Assembly: GCF_005938225.1 (NCBI RefSeq)
Contig: NZ_VCPC01000002.1
Span: 496,001 to 560,000, forward strand
DNA: 64,000 nucleotides
Source: Arenibacterium halophilum
Lineage (GTDB): Bacteria; Pseudomonadota; Alphaproteobacteria; Rhodobacterales; Rhodobacteraceae
Reading direction: 5' to 3'
Positions 1-9,143 of this stretch are shown piece by piece (position 1 is the first letter of the stretch; each line of letters starts with the position of its first letter). Below the pieces are notes generated by a model. The model worked only from the letters and a program-made list of their open reading frames with translations. It did not search any database and was not told the DNA's origin. The translations under genes and the position numbers were made by a program.

Positions 1-1
1 T

Positions 2-451
2 ATGACCCCGAATTTGCGCGCCGCCCGGGCCGAAGACGCGAGTGCGCTGGGCCAGATCCTGTTTCAGTTCCAGCATCAGCACGATTGGATGCCCGAGCTG
101 TATACGCAGGACGATTGCGAACATTTCTGCGCCACGATGATCGCGCGCGGCTGGGTGACTGTGGTGTGCTCCGGACACGATGTACGCGGGTTCATGGCGC
201 GCGACGGGGCCGAAATTTGCGCGCTGTATCTGGCCGGGCGCTCCACCGGGCGGGGCATTGGCACCGCGCTGATTGACCATGCCAAGGCGACCGAGACGCA
301 GCTGTGGCTGCGCTGCGCGGCCGCCAATGCCAGCGCCTGCCGGTTCTATCGTCGGCACGGGTTTGTCGAGGCCGCCCGCAGCGGAGGCGAAAGCAATGAA
401 GAAAACATCCCCGACATCCTGTACGTCTGGCCGCGCGAGGCCCTGGCATGA
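2..451 (+). CDS. GNAT family N-acetyltransferase
   Basis: Predicted cytoplasmic acetyl-CoA-dependent N-acetyltransferase of about 149 residues, the normal length for a single GNAT domain. The N-terminus (LRAARAEDASALGQIL) looks like the beta1-alpha1 start of GNAT proteins. The acetyl-CoA loop is visible as GRSTGRGIGTALIDHA (Q/RxxGxG/A motif), and the C-terminus carries the usual NASACRFYRRHGF segment. The ATG lies at the window edge, so its ribosome-binding site cannot be seen, but the N-terminus looks complete. Its 3' end overlaps the next gene by 4 bases (ATGA), so the two are probably co-transcribed. The substrate cannot be inferred. Confidence 0.85.
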   Translation: MTPNLRAARAEDASALGQILFQFQHQHDWMPELYTQDDCEHFCATMIARGWVTVVCSGHDVRGFMARDGAEICALYLAGRSTGRGIGTALIDHAKATETQLWLRCAAANASACRFYRRHGFVEAARSGGESNEENIPDILYVWPREALA

Positions 452-1446
452 GTAAGGGGCCGGTGATCTTCGATCTGGACGATGCGCCGCGTGATGATGC
501 GGCGGATGTGGTCACGGCGCCTGCCGTTCCGGACGAACCGGGCGGACCACAGGGGCAGGCAGTGCAGATGGCGGCGCGGCTGGCGGTGCGGCGCCCGTCG
601 CGGCTGCTGCGCTGGGCGTTCGGGCTGGCAGGGGCGGCGCTGGGGGCGGTGATCTCGGTCGCGGCGTGGGATTTCGTGCTGGGCCTGCTGGCGCGGGCGC
701 CGGTGCTGGGCTGGATCGTCTCGGCCATCCTTGCGGCGCTGCTGCTGGTGTTGCTGGTCATCGCCCTGCGCGAACTGGCCGCGCTGGGGCGGCTGGGCCG
801 CATCGACGGGTTGCGGCAGGCCGGCGCAATGGCGCGCGCAGATGCCGACCTCGACGGCGCGCGCCGCGTTGTGGACCGGCTGGTCGCTTTTTACGCGGGG
901 CGCGATGATGTGTCCTGGGGGCGTAACCGGCTGCGCGAACGCGCCGCCGACCAGTTCGATGCCGATGCCCTGCTGAACCTGGCCGAGGCCGAGCTGCTGG
1001 CCCCGCTGGACGCCGCCGCACAGCGCGAGGTCGAGGCGGCGGCGCGTCGCGTTGCCACCGTGACGGCGCTGGTGCCGCTCGCGCTGGCCGATGTGATGGC
1101 GGCGCTGACATCGTCGCTGTCGATGATCCGGCGCATTGCCGAAATCTATGGCGGGCGCTCGGGGCTTGTGGGCAGCTGGCGGCTGACGCGGGCGGTGTTT
1201 GCCCATCTGGTCGCCACGGGCGCAGTGGCTGTCGGTGACGATCTGCTGGAGCCGGTTCTGGGCGGAACCGTTCTGGCGCGGCTTTCGCGCCGCTTTGGCG
1301 AGGGGCTGGTGAATGGCGCGCTGACCGCGCGGGTCGGCGTGGCCGCGATGGAAGTCTGCCGCCCTTTGCCGTTCAGCGAAACCCGCCAACCCCGCGCGCG
1401 CAGCATCGTGCGCCGCGCGCTGACGGGGCTCTTCGCGCGCGAATAG
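448..1446 (+). CDS. YcjF/TIGR01620-type membrane protein (DUF697)
   Basis: Inner-membrane protein of 332 residues resembling the YcjF family. A charged, disordered N-terminus of about 50 residues is followed by a basic RPSRLLRWAFG stretch, two adjacent hydrophobic segments (around residues 55-77 and 85-108), and a C-terminal DUF697-like region with VTALVPLALADVMAAL and GSWRLTRAVFAHLVATGAVAV-type segments. In relatives it usually follows ycjX, a P-loop ATPase; here the preceding visible gene is a GNAT protein and anything upstream is outside the window. The function is poorly known in the family (a stress-associated membrane protein). The start overlaps the stop of the acetyltransferase gene by 4 bases. 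Confidence 0.72.
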   Translation: MSKGPVIFDLDDAPRDDAADVVTAPAVPDEPGGPQGQAVQMAARLAVRRPSRLLRWAFGLAGAALGAVISVAAWDFVLGLLARAPVLGWIVSAILAALLLVLLVIALRELAALGRLGRIDGLRQAGAMARADADLDGARRVVDRLVAFYAGRDDVSWGRNRLRERAADQFDADALLNLAEAELLAPLDAAAQREVEAAARRVATVTALVPLALADVMAALTSSLSMIRRIAEIYGGRSGLVGSWRLTRAVFAHLVATGAVAVGDDLLEPVLGGTVLARLSRRFGEGLVNGALTARVGVAAMEVCRPLPFSETRQPRARSIVRRALTGLFARE

Positions 1447-1565
1447 GGCGCGCAGGCGCCAAGGCAAATTCAGCCTGGCGAACTTTTCGTGATCGAAAAA
1501 AGTGAAACTCGGCCCTCCCGGCCTGCGTGACTGCGCGTGCATACACACAAACAGGGAGCATCCTC

Positions 1566-2867
1566 ATGGCCCATCTGGCCTCATCCTTTTCATCCTACAG
1601 CACATTCCTTGAAGGCGCCGATGCGTATTGGTCGGTCGACCTTGGCGCGATGAACAACTCGGGCATCACGGGCACCGCCGTGCTGGCCGTGAACACCGAA
1701 GACGACGGCACCCGCTATCTGAACATTTCGATCGCGGCCGAAGGGCTGACCCCGAACGTGCAGCACGCGCAGCACGTTCACGGCACCTTTGATGGCACCG
1801 GCACCCCGACCGATGCGCGGATGCCCGACCTGACCGACGATGCCGACAAGGATGGGTTTGTCGAGGTATTCGAGGGGCTTGGCGCCTATGGCGACATCCT
1901 CTTGCCGCTGGTGAACAGCAGCGGCGCGCTGCCGACGACCGACGCGAACGGGCAGCTTGTGTTCATCCAGAGCTACGAGCTGGGCGATGACAGCAACTTT
2001 TTCAGCCCGGTGACCGGGAATGACTATACTGCGGATGATCTTATGCCGCTGGAGTTCCGCGAAATCGTTCTGCACGGCCAGAACGTCGGGTCGGGATTTG
2101 GCGCCGGTACCACCGGCGAGATCGATGGCACGCAGGATGGCTATGTCGGCCTGTTGCCCGTGGCCGCGGGCGAGATCGAGAGCACCAACAAGGCGCAGGC
2201 CGTCGACATGCTGGAGGATCAGTTCCAGATCGCTTCCGACACCTTCCGCCTGGCCGGCGGCAATGACGATCTGGATGCAGGCGCAGGGAATGACCGGATT
2301 TTCGGTGGCAAGGGAACGGATCGCCTGAATGGCGGTGCGGACGATGACCGGCTGTTCGGTGGCGCAGACAATGACATCCTGCGCGGCGATTCCGGCGATG
2401 ACTTTGCCAAGGGCGGCGCGGGCAACGACCGTGTCGAAGGCGGTGACGGCAATGACAGGCTGTCCGGTCAGCAGGGCGCCGACACCATTCTGGGTGGTTC
2501 GGGCAATGACGTGATCCGGGGCAACCGAGGCTCGGACGAACTTGGCGGCAACGGCGGGGCGGACCGTCTGTTCGGCGGCGCCGGAAACGACTTCATCACC
2601 GGCGGCAATGGCCGCGACATCATGGCCGGTGGCGGTGGCTGGGATGAATTCATCTATAACGACATGTCCGAAGGCAACGATGTGATCCGCGACTTCGATG
2701 ACGTGATGGACCTGATCAACGTGTCGGCGCTGGGCATCGGGTTCGACGACATCACCGTCACGTCGGCCGAGGCGGATGCCTCTTCGATGCTGAGCTTCGG
2801 CTCGACCACGATCCTGTTGCAGGGCATCACAACCGATATGGTGGATGCTGGCGATTTCGTCTTCTGA
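1566..2867 (+). CDS. Secreted CHRD-domain protein with RTX calcium-binding repeats
   Basis: Predicted extracellular protein of 433 residues. The start at 1566 is chosen because ACAGGGAG lies just upstream; an in-frame upstream start at 1527 has no such site. Residues about 15-215 look like a CHRD domain (AEGLTPNVQHAQHVHGTFDG is typical). Residues about 230-360 hold roughly nine nonapeptide GGxGxDxL repeats such as GGAGNDRVEGGDGNDRL, which form calcium-binding beta-rolls. No Sec signal is visible; together with the acidic C-terminal tail ending in DFVF this fits export by a type I ABC secretion system, whose genes are not adjacent. The substrate or ligand of the CHRD domain is unknown. A strong terminator follows. 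Confidence 0.85.
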   Translation: MAHLASSFSSYSTFLEGADAYWSVDLGAMNNSGITGTAVLAVNTEDDGTRYLNISIAAEGLTPNVQHAQHVHGTFDGTGTPTDARMPDLTDDADKDGFVEVFEGLGAYGDILLPLVNSSGALPTTDANGQLVFIQSYELGDDSNFFSPVTGNDYTADDLMPLEFREIVLHGQNVGSGFGAGTTGEIDGTQDGYVGLLPVAAGEIESTNKAQAVDMLEDQFQIASDTFRLAGGNDDLDAGAGNDRIFGGKGTDRLNGGADDDRLFGGADNDILRGDSGDDFAKGGAGNDRVEGGDGNDRLSGQQGADTILGGSGNDVIRGNRGSDELGGNGGADRLFGGAGNDFITGGNGRDIMAGGGGWDEFIYNDMSEGNDVIRDFDDVMDLINVSALGIGFDDITVTSAEADASSMLSFGSTTILLQGITTDMVDAGDFVF

Positions 2868-2890
2868 TCGCGATTGACCCGGCACAAAGT

Positions 2891-2925
2891 AGCCGCCGCG
2901 CGTCATGGCGCGGCGGCTGTTTTTT
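2891..2925 (+). terminator. Rho-independent terminator after the CHRD/RTX gene
   Basis: Perfect 11-bp stem (AGCCGCCGCGC at 2891-2901 with GCGCGGCGGCT at 2908-2918), 6-base loop, then a run of T at 2920-2925. It serves the plus-strand gene ending at 2867; the minus side lacks a T tract. Confidence 0.85.
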
Positions 2926-2939
2926 GTCTTTGTGGTGCG

Positions 2940-3632
2940 TCAGCCGCGCGCCGCCGCCACTTCCAGATCCAGATGCCCCTGCAAACCCTGCGCAATCGGC
3001 AGTTCGCGGGCCAGTTTATCCAGATACATCTTTTCCTCGGGCGTGTCAGGGTCGATGGCCAGCGCCGAGGCCATGTAGATTTCGGCCCGCTGTTCATCGG
3101 TCCGCGCCATGCGGGCCAGCGCCACCGGGTCGGCAGGGGCCGAGAAGTAATCGAACAGCGCGGTCTTTTCCGCCGCACCCAGACCCAGCGTTTCGATCTG
3201 CTCGCGGATGCGTCGGTGTTCGTCGGCGTCGATATGATCGTCGCTGTTTGCCGCCGAAATCATCGCCCGCATTAGCACAAGGCGGAAATCATCGCCATCG
3301 GCGCCGGTGTCGTGATCGGGGTCGAACCCGCTGTCGGCGGGGGGCTTGGGCAGGGCAACGGGGTCGGCCGGGGTGGTCTGGGCCACCGATTTGCCTGCCT
3401 GCCAGTCGCTATAGGCTTTGTAGGCCAGCCCGCCAACGGCGGCCATGCCACCGTATTTCAACGCCTTGCCACCCAGCTTGCGGCCCTTTTTGGTGCCCAG
3501 CATCAGCGCCATCAGCCCGCCGGCAGCCGCGCCGCCCACCAGCCCTTGCGGCATTCCGCCAGCTTTTTTGCCCTGATCGGATGGGCCTGCGCCGCCCCCA
3601 AGAAACGAATTGATAAGTCCGCCGACATCCAT
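2940..3632 (-). CDS. DUF533 / TerB-like protein
   Basis: Protein of about 230 residues related to the DUF533 (YebE) group of TerB-like proteins. It has a Gly-rich N-terminus (GGLINSFLGGGAGPS), a basic/hydrophobic segment (GLVGGAAAGGLMALMLG) and a second small hydrophobic stretch (YGGMAAVGGLAYKAY). The C-terminal TerB-like helical domain contains LVLMRAMISAANSDDHIDADE, with acidic residues typical of the metal-binding TerB fold. The start at 3632 is preferred over an upstream in-frame ATG at 3659 because AAGGGGAT precedes it at good spacing. It is convergent with the RTX gene. The role in the family is not settled (envelope-associated, sometimes linked to tellurite/stress). Confidence 0.78.
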   Translation of the reverse strand: MDVGGLINSFLGGGAGPSDQGKKAGGMPQGLVGGAAAGGLMALMLGTKKGRKLGGKALKYGGMAAVGGLAYKAYSDWQAGKSVAQTTPADPVALPKPPADSGFDPDHDTGADGDDFRLVLMRAMISAANSDDHIDADEHRRIREQIETLGLGAAEKTALFDYFSAPADPVALARMARTDEQRAEIYMASALAIDPDTPEEKMYLDKLARELPIAQGLQGHLDLEVAAARG

Positions 3633-3920
3633 CGCCTGATCCCCTTGAAACTGTTGCATTCAGTCCGAGCTAGGAAGGCGTCGGGCCCGTTGCAACCGCC
3701 CCCGCGAGGATGTGAGCGCGCCTTGCAAAAATACGCCGCCCGCGCGGGCTGGACGCCCTGCGCGACCGGGTGTACAAGCGCGCCCATGTTCGGCCCTGAT
3801 GCGCGCTTCATTCGAATTACAGGCCCGGCGCTCTGATCAGAGCTGCCGGGACAAGGCGTATGGAAGACCGCGCCGCGCTTGCCTTATCTCCTCTCACGAC
3901 CCATCCGAAGGACGCCCGAC

Positions 3921-6842
3921 ATGAGCGCCGAAACCCCCGATTATAAATCCACGCTGAACCTGCCGAAAACGGAGTTTCCGATGCGCGCGGGCCTGCCCAA
4001 GCGCGAACCCGACTGGCTGGCACGCTGGGAAAAGATCGGCGTCTATGACCGCCTGCGCGAAAAACAGGGCCGCCCCGATTTCGTGCTGCACGATGGCCCC
4101 CCCTATGCCAACGGGCACCTGCACATCGGCCACGCGCTGAACAAGACGATCAAGGACATGATCGTGCGCAGCCATCAGATGATGGGCCACGACAGCCGCT
4201 ATGTGCCGGGCTGGGATTGCCACGGCCTGCCGATCGAATGGAAGATCGAGGAACAGTACCGCGCCAAGGGCCGCGACAAGGACGACGTGCCGATCGTCGA
4301 TTTCCGCCAGGAATGCCGCAAGTTCGCCGAGGGCTGGGTCGACATCCAGCGCGAGGAATTCAAGCGCCTTGGCATCACCGGCAACTGGGCCGATCCCTAC
4401 CTGACGATGAATTTCCACGCCGAGGCGGTGATCGCCGAGGAATTCATGAAGTTCCTGATGAACGGCACGCTCTACCAGGGCTCGAAGCCGGTGATGTGGT
4501 CACCCGTCGAGGAAACCGCCCTGGCCGAGGCCGAGGTGGAATACCACGACAAGGAGAGCTTTACCGTCTGGGTGAAGTTCAAGGTGGTCGCGCCCGCCGA
4601 TCACAAGCTGTCCGGCGCGCAGGTCGTGATCTGGACCACGACGCCCTGGACCATGCCTTCGAACAAGGCCGTGGTGTACGGCGAAGGCATTTCGTACGGC
4701 CTCTACAAGGTGACCGATACGCCCGAGGAATGCTGGGCCAACGTGGGTGATACCTATCTGCTGGCCGACAACCTTGCGGCCGATGTGTTCAAGCGCGCGC
4801 GCCTTGGCGAAGATCAATATACCCGCGTCGGCGACGTGACGGCGCAGGACATGGCCGGGATCGGCCTTGCGCACCCCCTCGCCGGGGCCGAGGGCGCAAA
4901 CGGCGAATGGGATGACATCCGCGATTTCCGCGCCGCCGATTTTGTGACTGACACCGAGGGCACCGGCTTCGTGCATTGCGCGCCCAGCCACGGGATGGAG
5001 GAATACGAACTCTATCGCGGGCTGGGGATGCTGGAACAGGTCATCACCTACAACGTGATGGACGATGGCACCTTCCGCCCCGATCTGCCGTTCTTCGGCG
5101 GCAAGGCGATCCTGCGGAACAAGCCCAAGAACGGCAGCTGGGAAGGCGATGCCAACGCCGCTGTCATCAGCAAGCTGGCCGAGGTTGGCGGGCTGTTGGC
5201 GCGCGGCAAGATCAAGCACAGCTATCCGCATTCGTGGCGCTCGAAGGCGCCGGTGATCTATCGCAACACGCCCCAGTGGTTTGCCGCCATCGACCGCAAG
5301 ATCGACGACGGGCAGGGCACCCATGGCGACACGATCCGCGAACGCGCGCTGACCAGCATTGACGAGCTGGTGCAATGGACCCCGAAAACCGGGCGCAACC
5401 GTCTGCATTCGATGATCGAATCCCGCCCCGACTGGGTGCTCTCGCGCCAGCGGGCCTGGGGCGTTCCCCTGACCTGTTTCACGAAAAAGGGCGCGCTGCC
5501 GACCGACGCGGATTTCCTGCTGCGCAACCCGGATGTGAACGCCCGTATCGCGGCGGCCTTCGAGGAAGAAGGCGCCGATGCCTGGTATGTCGAGGGCGCC
5601 AAGGAACGCTTCCTCGGCGACAGCGTGAACCCGGATGACTACGATCAGGTGTTCGACATTCTTGATGTGTGGTTCGACTCTGGCTCGACCCATGCCTTTG
5701 TGCTGCGCGACCGCCCCGATGGCACGCCCGACGGCATCGCCGATGTCTATATGGAAGGCACCGACCAGCACCGCGGTTGGTTCCATTCCTCGATGTTGCA
5801 GGCCTGCGGCACCAAGGGCCGCGCGCCCTATCGCAACGTGGTGACCCACGGCTTCACGCTGGATGAAAAAGGCGCGAAGATGTCGAAATCTTTGGGCAAT
5901 ACCATCGTGCCCGAAGAGGTCATAAAGCAATATGGCGCCGACATCCTGCGCCTCTGGGTGGCGCAGACGGATTACACCGCCGACCAGCGGATCGGGCCGG
6001 AAATCCTGAAAGGCGTGGCCGACAGCTATCGCCGGTTGCGCAACACCATGCGCTACATGCTGGGCTCGCTGGCGGATTTCTCCGAGGCGGACCGCGTCGA
6101 TCCGGCCGAGATGCCCGAACTTGAACGCTGGGTGCTGCACCGCCTGGCCGAGTTGGACAAGGTGGTGAAAGACGGCTACCGCGCCTTCGATTTCCAGGGC
6201 GTGTTCAGCACAGTGTTCAACTTTGCCACCGTCGATCTGTCGGCCTTCTACTTCGATATCCGCAAGGATGCGCTGTATTGCGATGGCGACACGCTGCGCC
6301 GCCGCGCCGCGCGCACGGTGCTGGATCTGCTGTTCCATCGGCTGACCACATGGCTGGCGCCTGTGCTGGTGTTCACGATGGAAGAGGTCTGGCTGGAACG
6401 GTTCCCGGGCGATGACAGCTCGGTCCATCTGGTCGACATGCCCGACACGCCCACCGACTGGCTGAACCCCGATCTGGCCACCAAATGGGCCGCGATCCGC
6501 CGCGCGCGCCGCGTGGTGACCGCCGCGCTCGAGGTACAGCGCACCGACAAGGTGATCGGCGCCTCGCTCGAGGCTGCGCCGGTAGTGCATGTTGCCGATG
6601 CCGAGGCACTGGAGGCGCTGAAATCGGTGTCGTTTGACGATCTCTGCATCACTTCGGGCATCGTGCTGACCGCCGATCCGGCCCCGGCCGAGGCCTTCCG
6701 CCTGCCCGAGGTCGAGGGCGTCGGCGTGGTGTTCGAACGCGCCGAGGGCGAGAAATGCCAGCGCTGCTGGAAAATCCTGCCCGACGTGGGGCAGCACGCG
6801 CATCCCAATGTTTGCGGACGCTGCGACAGCGCGCTGGGCTAA
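3921..6842 (+). CDS. ileS: Isoleucine--tRNA ligase
   Basis: Class I aminoacyl-tRNA synthetase charging tRNA-Ile, 973 residues, full length for the bacterial form. Visible features are the HIGH-type motif in PPYANGHLHIGHALNK (about residue 60), a CP1 editing domain, the anticodon-adjacent KMSKSLGN motif (about residue 653), and a C-terminal zinc ribbon with two Cys pairs (KCQRCWK and CGRCD). The start at 3921 is chosen because GAAGGA precedes it; an in-frame upstream start at 3879 would add an unsupported 14 residues. It is the first gene of its transcription unit, with a 288-base upstream gap in which I recognise no leader RNA, and is followed by a terminator. Confidence 0.98.
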   Translation: MSAETPDYKSTLNLPKTEFPMRAGLPKREPDWLARWEKIGVYDRLREKQGRPDFVLHDGPPYANGHLHIGHALNKTIKDMIVRSHQMMGHDSRYVPGWDCHGLPIEWKIEEQYRAKGRDKDDVPIVDFRQECRKFAEGWVDIQREEFKRLGITGNWADPYLTMNFHAEAVIAEEFMKFLMNGTLYQGSKPVMWSPVEETALAEAEVEYHDKESFTVWVKFKVVAPADHKLSGAQVVIWTTTPWTMPSNKAVVYGEGISYGLYKVTDTPEECWANVGDTYLLADNLAADVFKRARLGEDQYTRVGDVTAQDMAGIGLAHPLAGAEGANGEWDDIRDFRAADFVTDTEGTGFVHCAPSHGMEEYELYRGLGMLEQVITYNVMDDGTFRPDLPFFGGKAILRNKPKNGSWEGDANAAVISKLAEVGGLLARGKIKHSYPHSWRSKAPVIYRNTPQWFAAIDRKIDDGQGTHGDTIRERALTSIDELVQWTPKTGRNRLHSMIESRPDWVLSRQRAWGVPLTCFTKKGALPTDADFLLRNPDVNARIAAAFEEEGADAWYVEGAKERFLGDSVNPDDYDQVFDILDVWFDSGSTHAFVLRDRPDGTPDGIADVYMEGTDQHRGWFHSSMLQACGTKGRAPYRNVVTHGFTLDEKGAKMSKSLGNTIVPEEVIKQYGADILRLWVAQTDYTADQRIGPEILKGVADSYRRLRNTMRYMLGSLADFSEADRVDPAEMPELERWVLHRLAELDKVVKDGYRAFDFQGVFSTVFNFATVDLSAFYFDIRKDALYCDGDTLRRRAARTVLDLLFHRLTTWLAPVLVFTMEEVWLERFPGDDSSVHLVDMPDTPTDWLNPDLATKWAAIRRARRVVTAALEVQRTDKVIGASLEAAPVVHVADAEALEALKSVSFDDLCITSGIVLTADPAPAEAFRLPEVEGVGVVFERAEGEKCQRCWKILPDVGQHAHPNVCGRCDSALG

Positions 6843-6860
6843 GGCCAGAGAATAGAAACG

Positions 6861-6889
6861 GGCGCGAGGGGGAACCTTCGCGCCTTTTT
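6861..6889 (+). terminator. Rho-independent terminator after ileS
   Basis: Stem GGCGCGAGGG (6861-6870) with CCTTCGCGCC (6875-6884), ten pairs including one G-U, a GGAA tetraloop, then TTTTT at 6885-6889. Confidence 0.8.
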
Positions 6890-6982
6890 CCTTATAGCTG
6901 CGGGTCTTGACCGCATGGTCCCGCGCAGTGCGACCGCGCGTCGCTTGTGCCGGTTCGGTTCCTGCACAATAGTCGGCACGAC

Positions 6983-7432
6983 ATGGGCGACGCATTCTCC
7001 TTCCGACACGACCCGCAGGTTCCGCCGTTTGACGACAGCGCGCCGCTTGCCGTGATGGATGCCGACTGTGCGATCTGCAGTTGGGGCGCGCGCATGGTCC
7101 ACCGGCTGGATACAAGCGGCAGGGTGCGCATCTGTCCGATCCAGACTCCGCTTGGCGCGGCCCTGTTGCGCCACTACGGGCTTGAACCGACCGATCCCTC
7201 AAGCTGGCTGTTCATCGACGAAGGGCGCGCCTTTCAGGATTTCGACGGCGTAATCCACGCGGCGCGGCGGTTCGGCGGATGGGGGCGGCTGGCGACTGTG
7301 CTGCTGATCCTGCCGCGACCGTTGCGCGATTGGCTGTACCAGCGGCTTGCGCGGAACAGATATGCCATCTTCGGGCGGGGGGATATGTGCGCGCTGCCGG
7401 ACCCCGCGTTTCAAAAGCGCCTGCTGCGGTGA
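6983..7432 (+). CDS. DCC-family (DUF393) thiol-disulfide oxidoreductase-like protein
   Basis: Small protein of about 149 residues with the DUF393 signature: an N-terminal VMDADCAICSWGARMV containing the DxDCxxC-like element (Cys-Ala-Ile-Cys), and a C-terminal RLARNRYAIFGRGD stretch typical of the family. Members are predicted to have a thioredoxin-like fold, but few have been studied. The start is uncertain: the ATG at 6983 is taken, while a GTG at 6947 in the same frame would add 12 residues; neither has a clear ribosome-binding site. The stop overlaps the GTG of the next gene, implying translational coupling and a shared function with the DUF4166 protein. Confidence 0.8.
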   Translation: MGDAFSFRHDPQVPPFDDSAPLAVMDADCAICSWGARMVHRLDTSGRVRICPIQTPLGAALLRHYGLEPTDPSSWLFIDEGRAFQDFDGVIHAARRFGGWGRLATVLLILPRPLRDWLYQRLARNRYAIFGRGDMCALPDPAFQKRLLR

Positions 7433-9054
7433 AGATCCTCGTTCTTGGCGGGTATGGCGTGTTCGGCGCCCGGCTGGCAAAGCTGCTTGTCGCCGACGGG
7501 CACGATGTGTGCATCGCCGGTCGGGATTTGGAACAGTCCCGATCCTGCGGGCGCGCGTTTGGGTGCCGGGCCATCCGGATGGATCGGTCGGGCAGCCTTG
7601 AGGCGCTGGCAGACTATGGCGTTGTTGTCGATGCCGCCGGGCCGTTCCACGCCTACGGGGATGACCCTTATCGCCTTGCCCGGGCGGCGATTGCGGCTGA
7701 CGTCCACTACCTCGACCTGTCTGACAACGCGGATTTCTGCGCCGGTATAACGGCCCTGGATGCGTGGGCGCGACAGGCCGGGTTGTGCGTTGTCTCGGGC
7801 CTGTCGTCCGTTCCGGCGCTGTCCTCGGCTGCGGTGCGGGCGCTGTCCGGAACGGACGTGCCTGTGGTCATCGATACTGCCATTCTTCCGGGAAACCGCG
7901 CGCCCCGGGGCATGTCGGTCATGCAGTCGATCCTGTCTCAGGCGGGGCGGCCCATGCCAGCGTGGATCGGCAACCAGTGGGAACGCACGTTCGGCTGGTC
8001 GGACCCGGCGAATTACACCCTTCCCGGTGGATTGGTCCGGCAGGGTTGGCAGATCGAGGTGCCAGACCAGCGCCTGTTTCCTGCGCATTTCGGGGCGGAA
8101 ACCGTGCGATTCCGGGCCGGGCTTGAGCTGGGCATCATGCGTTATGGGCTTGCCGTGTTTGCCATGCTGTGCCGCATTGTGCCGGTCCCCGTGACGCGGC
8201 CGGTTGTCCGTGGTTTCAAGGTGCTGGCCGATCTTCTGGCGCCACTTGGCAGCGGCCGCGGGGGCATGTCCGTCACGGTCACCACACGCCACGAACACCG
8301 AAGCTGGCGGTTGTTGGCCGAAGATGGCGACGGCCCCTTTATCCCCGCCGTGGCGGCCCGTGCCTTGCTGCGCCGCGCCGAATTGCCGGTTGGCGCCCGT
8401 CCCGCGATCGAAGCCATCACATTGGCCGAGGCCGAAGCCGCGATGGCGGATTTGCGCGTGGTGACCGAACGCAGCAGCGCGCCGACCACACCCATCTTTC
8501 CGCGTGTCCTGGGGAAGGATTTCGACGCTTTGCCCGGTGCGGTGAAAAACACCCACCAGACGCTTGGCACGTCGCGCTGGGTGGGGCGGTGCAAGGTTCA
8601 GCGCGGCAAGGGGGCTTGGGCGCGGCTTCTATGCGCGCTTTTCCGGTTTCCTGATGCGGCATCAGACGCCGAGGTTGAGGTCACCAAAACCGTCACGCCC
8701 CGTGGTGAAACTTGGACCCGGCGGTTTGACCAAGCCAGGTTCCGTTCGCATCTCTCGGTCGGACCAGAGGGGATGCGCGAACGGTTCGGCCCGTTCACCT
8801 TCTTGATCGGTTTGCAGGTTGACAAGGGCGCGCTGCACTATCCAGTCACCGCCGGGCGGCTGGGGCCGATCCCTTTGCCAAGGTGGATGCTGCCACTATC
8901 CGAAGCGCGCGAATTTGCAGAAGACGGCAGCTTTCATTTCGACGTGGCAATCCATGCGCCGCTGACCGGGTCGCTGATGGTGCGCTACAGCGGTGTTCTG
9001 GCGGCCAAGCGATCAGGAGACGCAACAAGGCCTCCAAAGCCGATTACTCTGTGA
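7429..9054 (+). CDS. Saccharopine-dehydrogenase-like NAD(P)-binding protein with DUF4166 domain
   Basis: Protein of 541 residues. The N-terminus KILVLGGYGVFGARLAKLL is a Rossmann GxGxxG nucleotide-binding fold as in saccharopine dehydrogenase-like/trans-acting enoyl reductase proteins. The C-terminal third (from about residue 350, with FPRVLGKDFDALPGAVKNTH and GETWTRRFDQARFRSHL) matches what I know of DUF4166. The GTG start at 7429 overlaps the stop of the upstream gene by 4 bases and begins exactly at the Rossmann beta1 strand, so longer upstream reading is rejected. The reaction is unknown; the family is likely an oxidoreductase. Convergent with the next gene, with a terminator hairpin between. 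Confidence 0.8.
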   Translation: MKILVLGGYGVFGARLAKLLVADGHDVCIAGRDLEQSRSCGRAFGCRAIRMDRSGSLEALADYGVVVDAAGPFHAYGDDPYRLARAAIAADVHYLDLSDNADFCAGITALDAWARQAGLCVVSGLSSVPALSSAAVRALSGTDVPVVIDTAILPGNRAPRGMSVMQSILSQAGRPMPAWIGNQWERTFGWSDPANYTLPGGLVRQGWQIEVPDQRLFPAHFGAETVRFRAGLELGIMRYGLAVFAMLCRIVPVPVTRPVVRGFKVLADLLAPLGSGRGGMSVTVTTRHEHRSWRLLAEDGDGPFIPAVAARALLRRAELPVGARPAIEAITLAEAEAAMADLRVVTERSSAPTTPIFPRVLGKDFDALPGAVKNTHQTLGTSRWVGRCKVQRGKGAWARLLCALFRFPDAASDAEVEVTKTVTPRGETWTRRFDQARFRSHLSVGPEGMRERFGPFTFLIGLQVDKGALHYPVTAGRLGPIPLPRWMLPLSEAREFAEDGSFHFDVAIHAPLTGSLMVRYSGVLAAKRSGDATRPPKPITL

Positions 9055-9090
9055 CGCGCCTGCAACCGCCAAAGCAACTGTGCACCAATG

Positions 9091-9122
9091 AAAAGGGCGC
9101 GAAGGTTGCCCCTCGCGCCCTT
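9091..9122 (-). terminator. Terminator hairpin between convergent genes
   Basis: Stem formed by AAGGGCGCGA (9093-9102) and TCGCGCCCTT (9113-9122), extended by two G-C pairs past a bulge. Read on the minus strand it ends in TTTT, so it fits best as terminator of the gene at 9144-10940; on the plus strand only a weak T-rich tail follows. Confidence 0.65.
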
Positions 9123-9143
9123 CGTGTTTCTATCGAGCCGCGC

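Noticed and set aside
3633-3920. Possible leader RNA or T-box upstream of ileS
   Set aside because: No T-box core or other riboswitch consensus is recognisable, and T-boxes are rare outside Gram-positive lineages; nothing definable is seen in these 288 bases.
4500-7202. A 900-codon open frame on the minus strand opposite ileS
   Set aside because: It is antisense to a certain gene, has low-complexity His/Arg/Gln-rich composition and no recognisable domain; long spurious frames are expected opposite G+C-rich genes.
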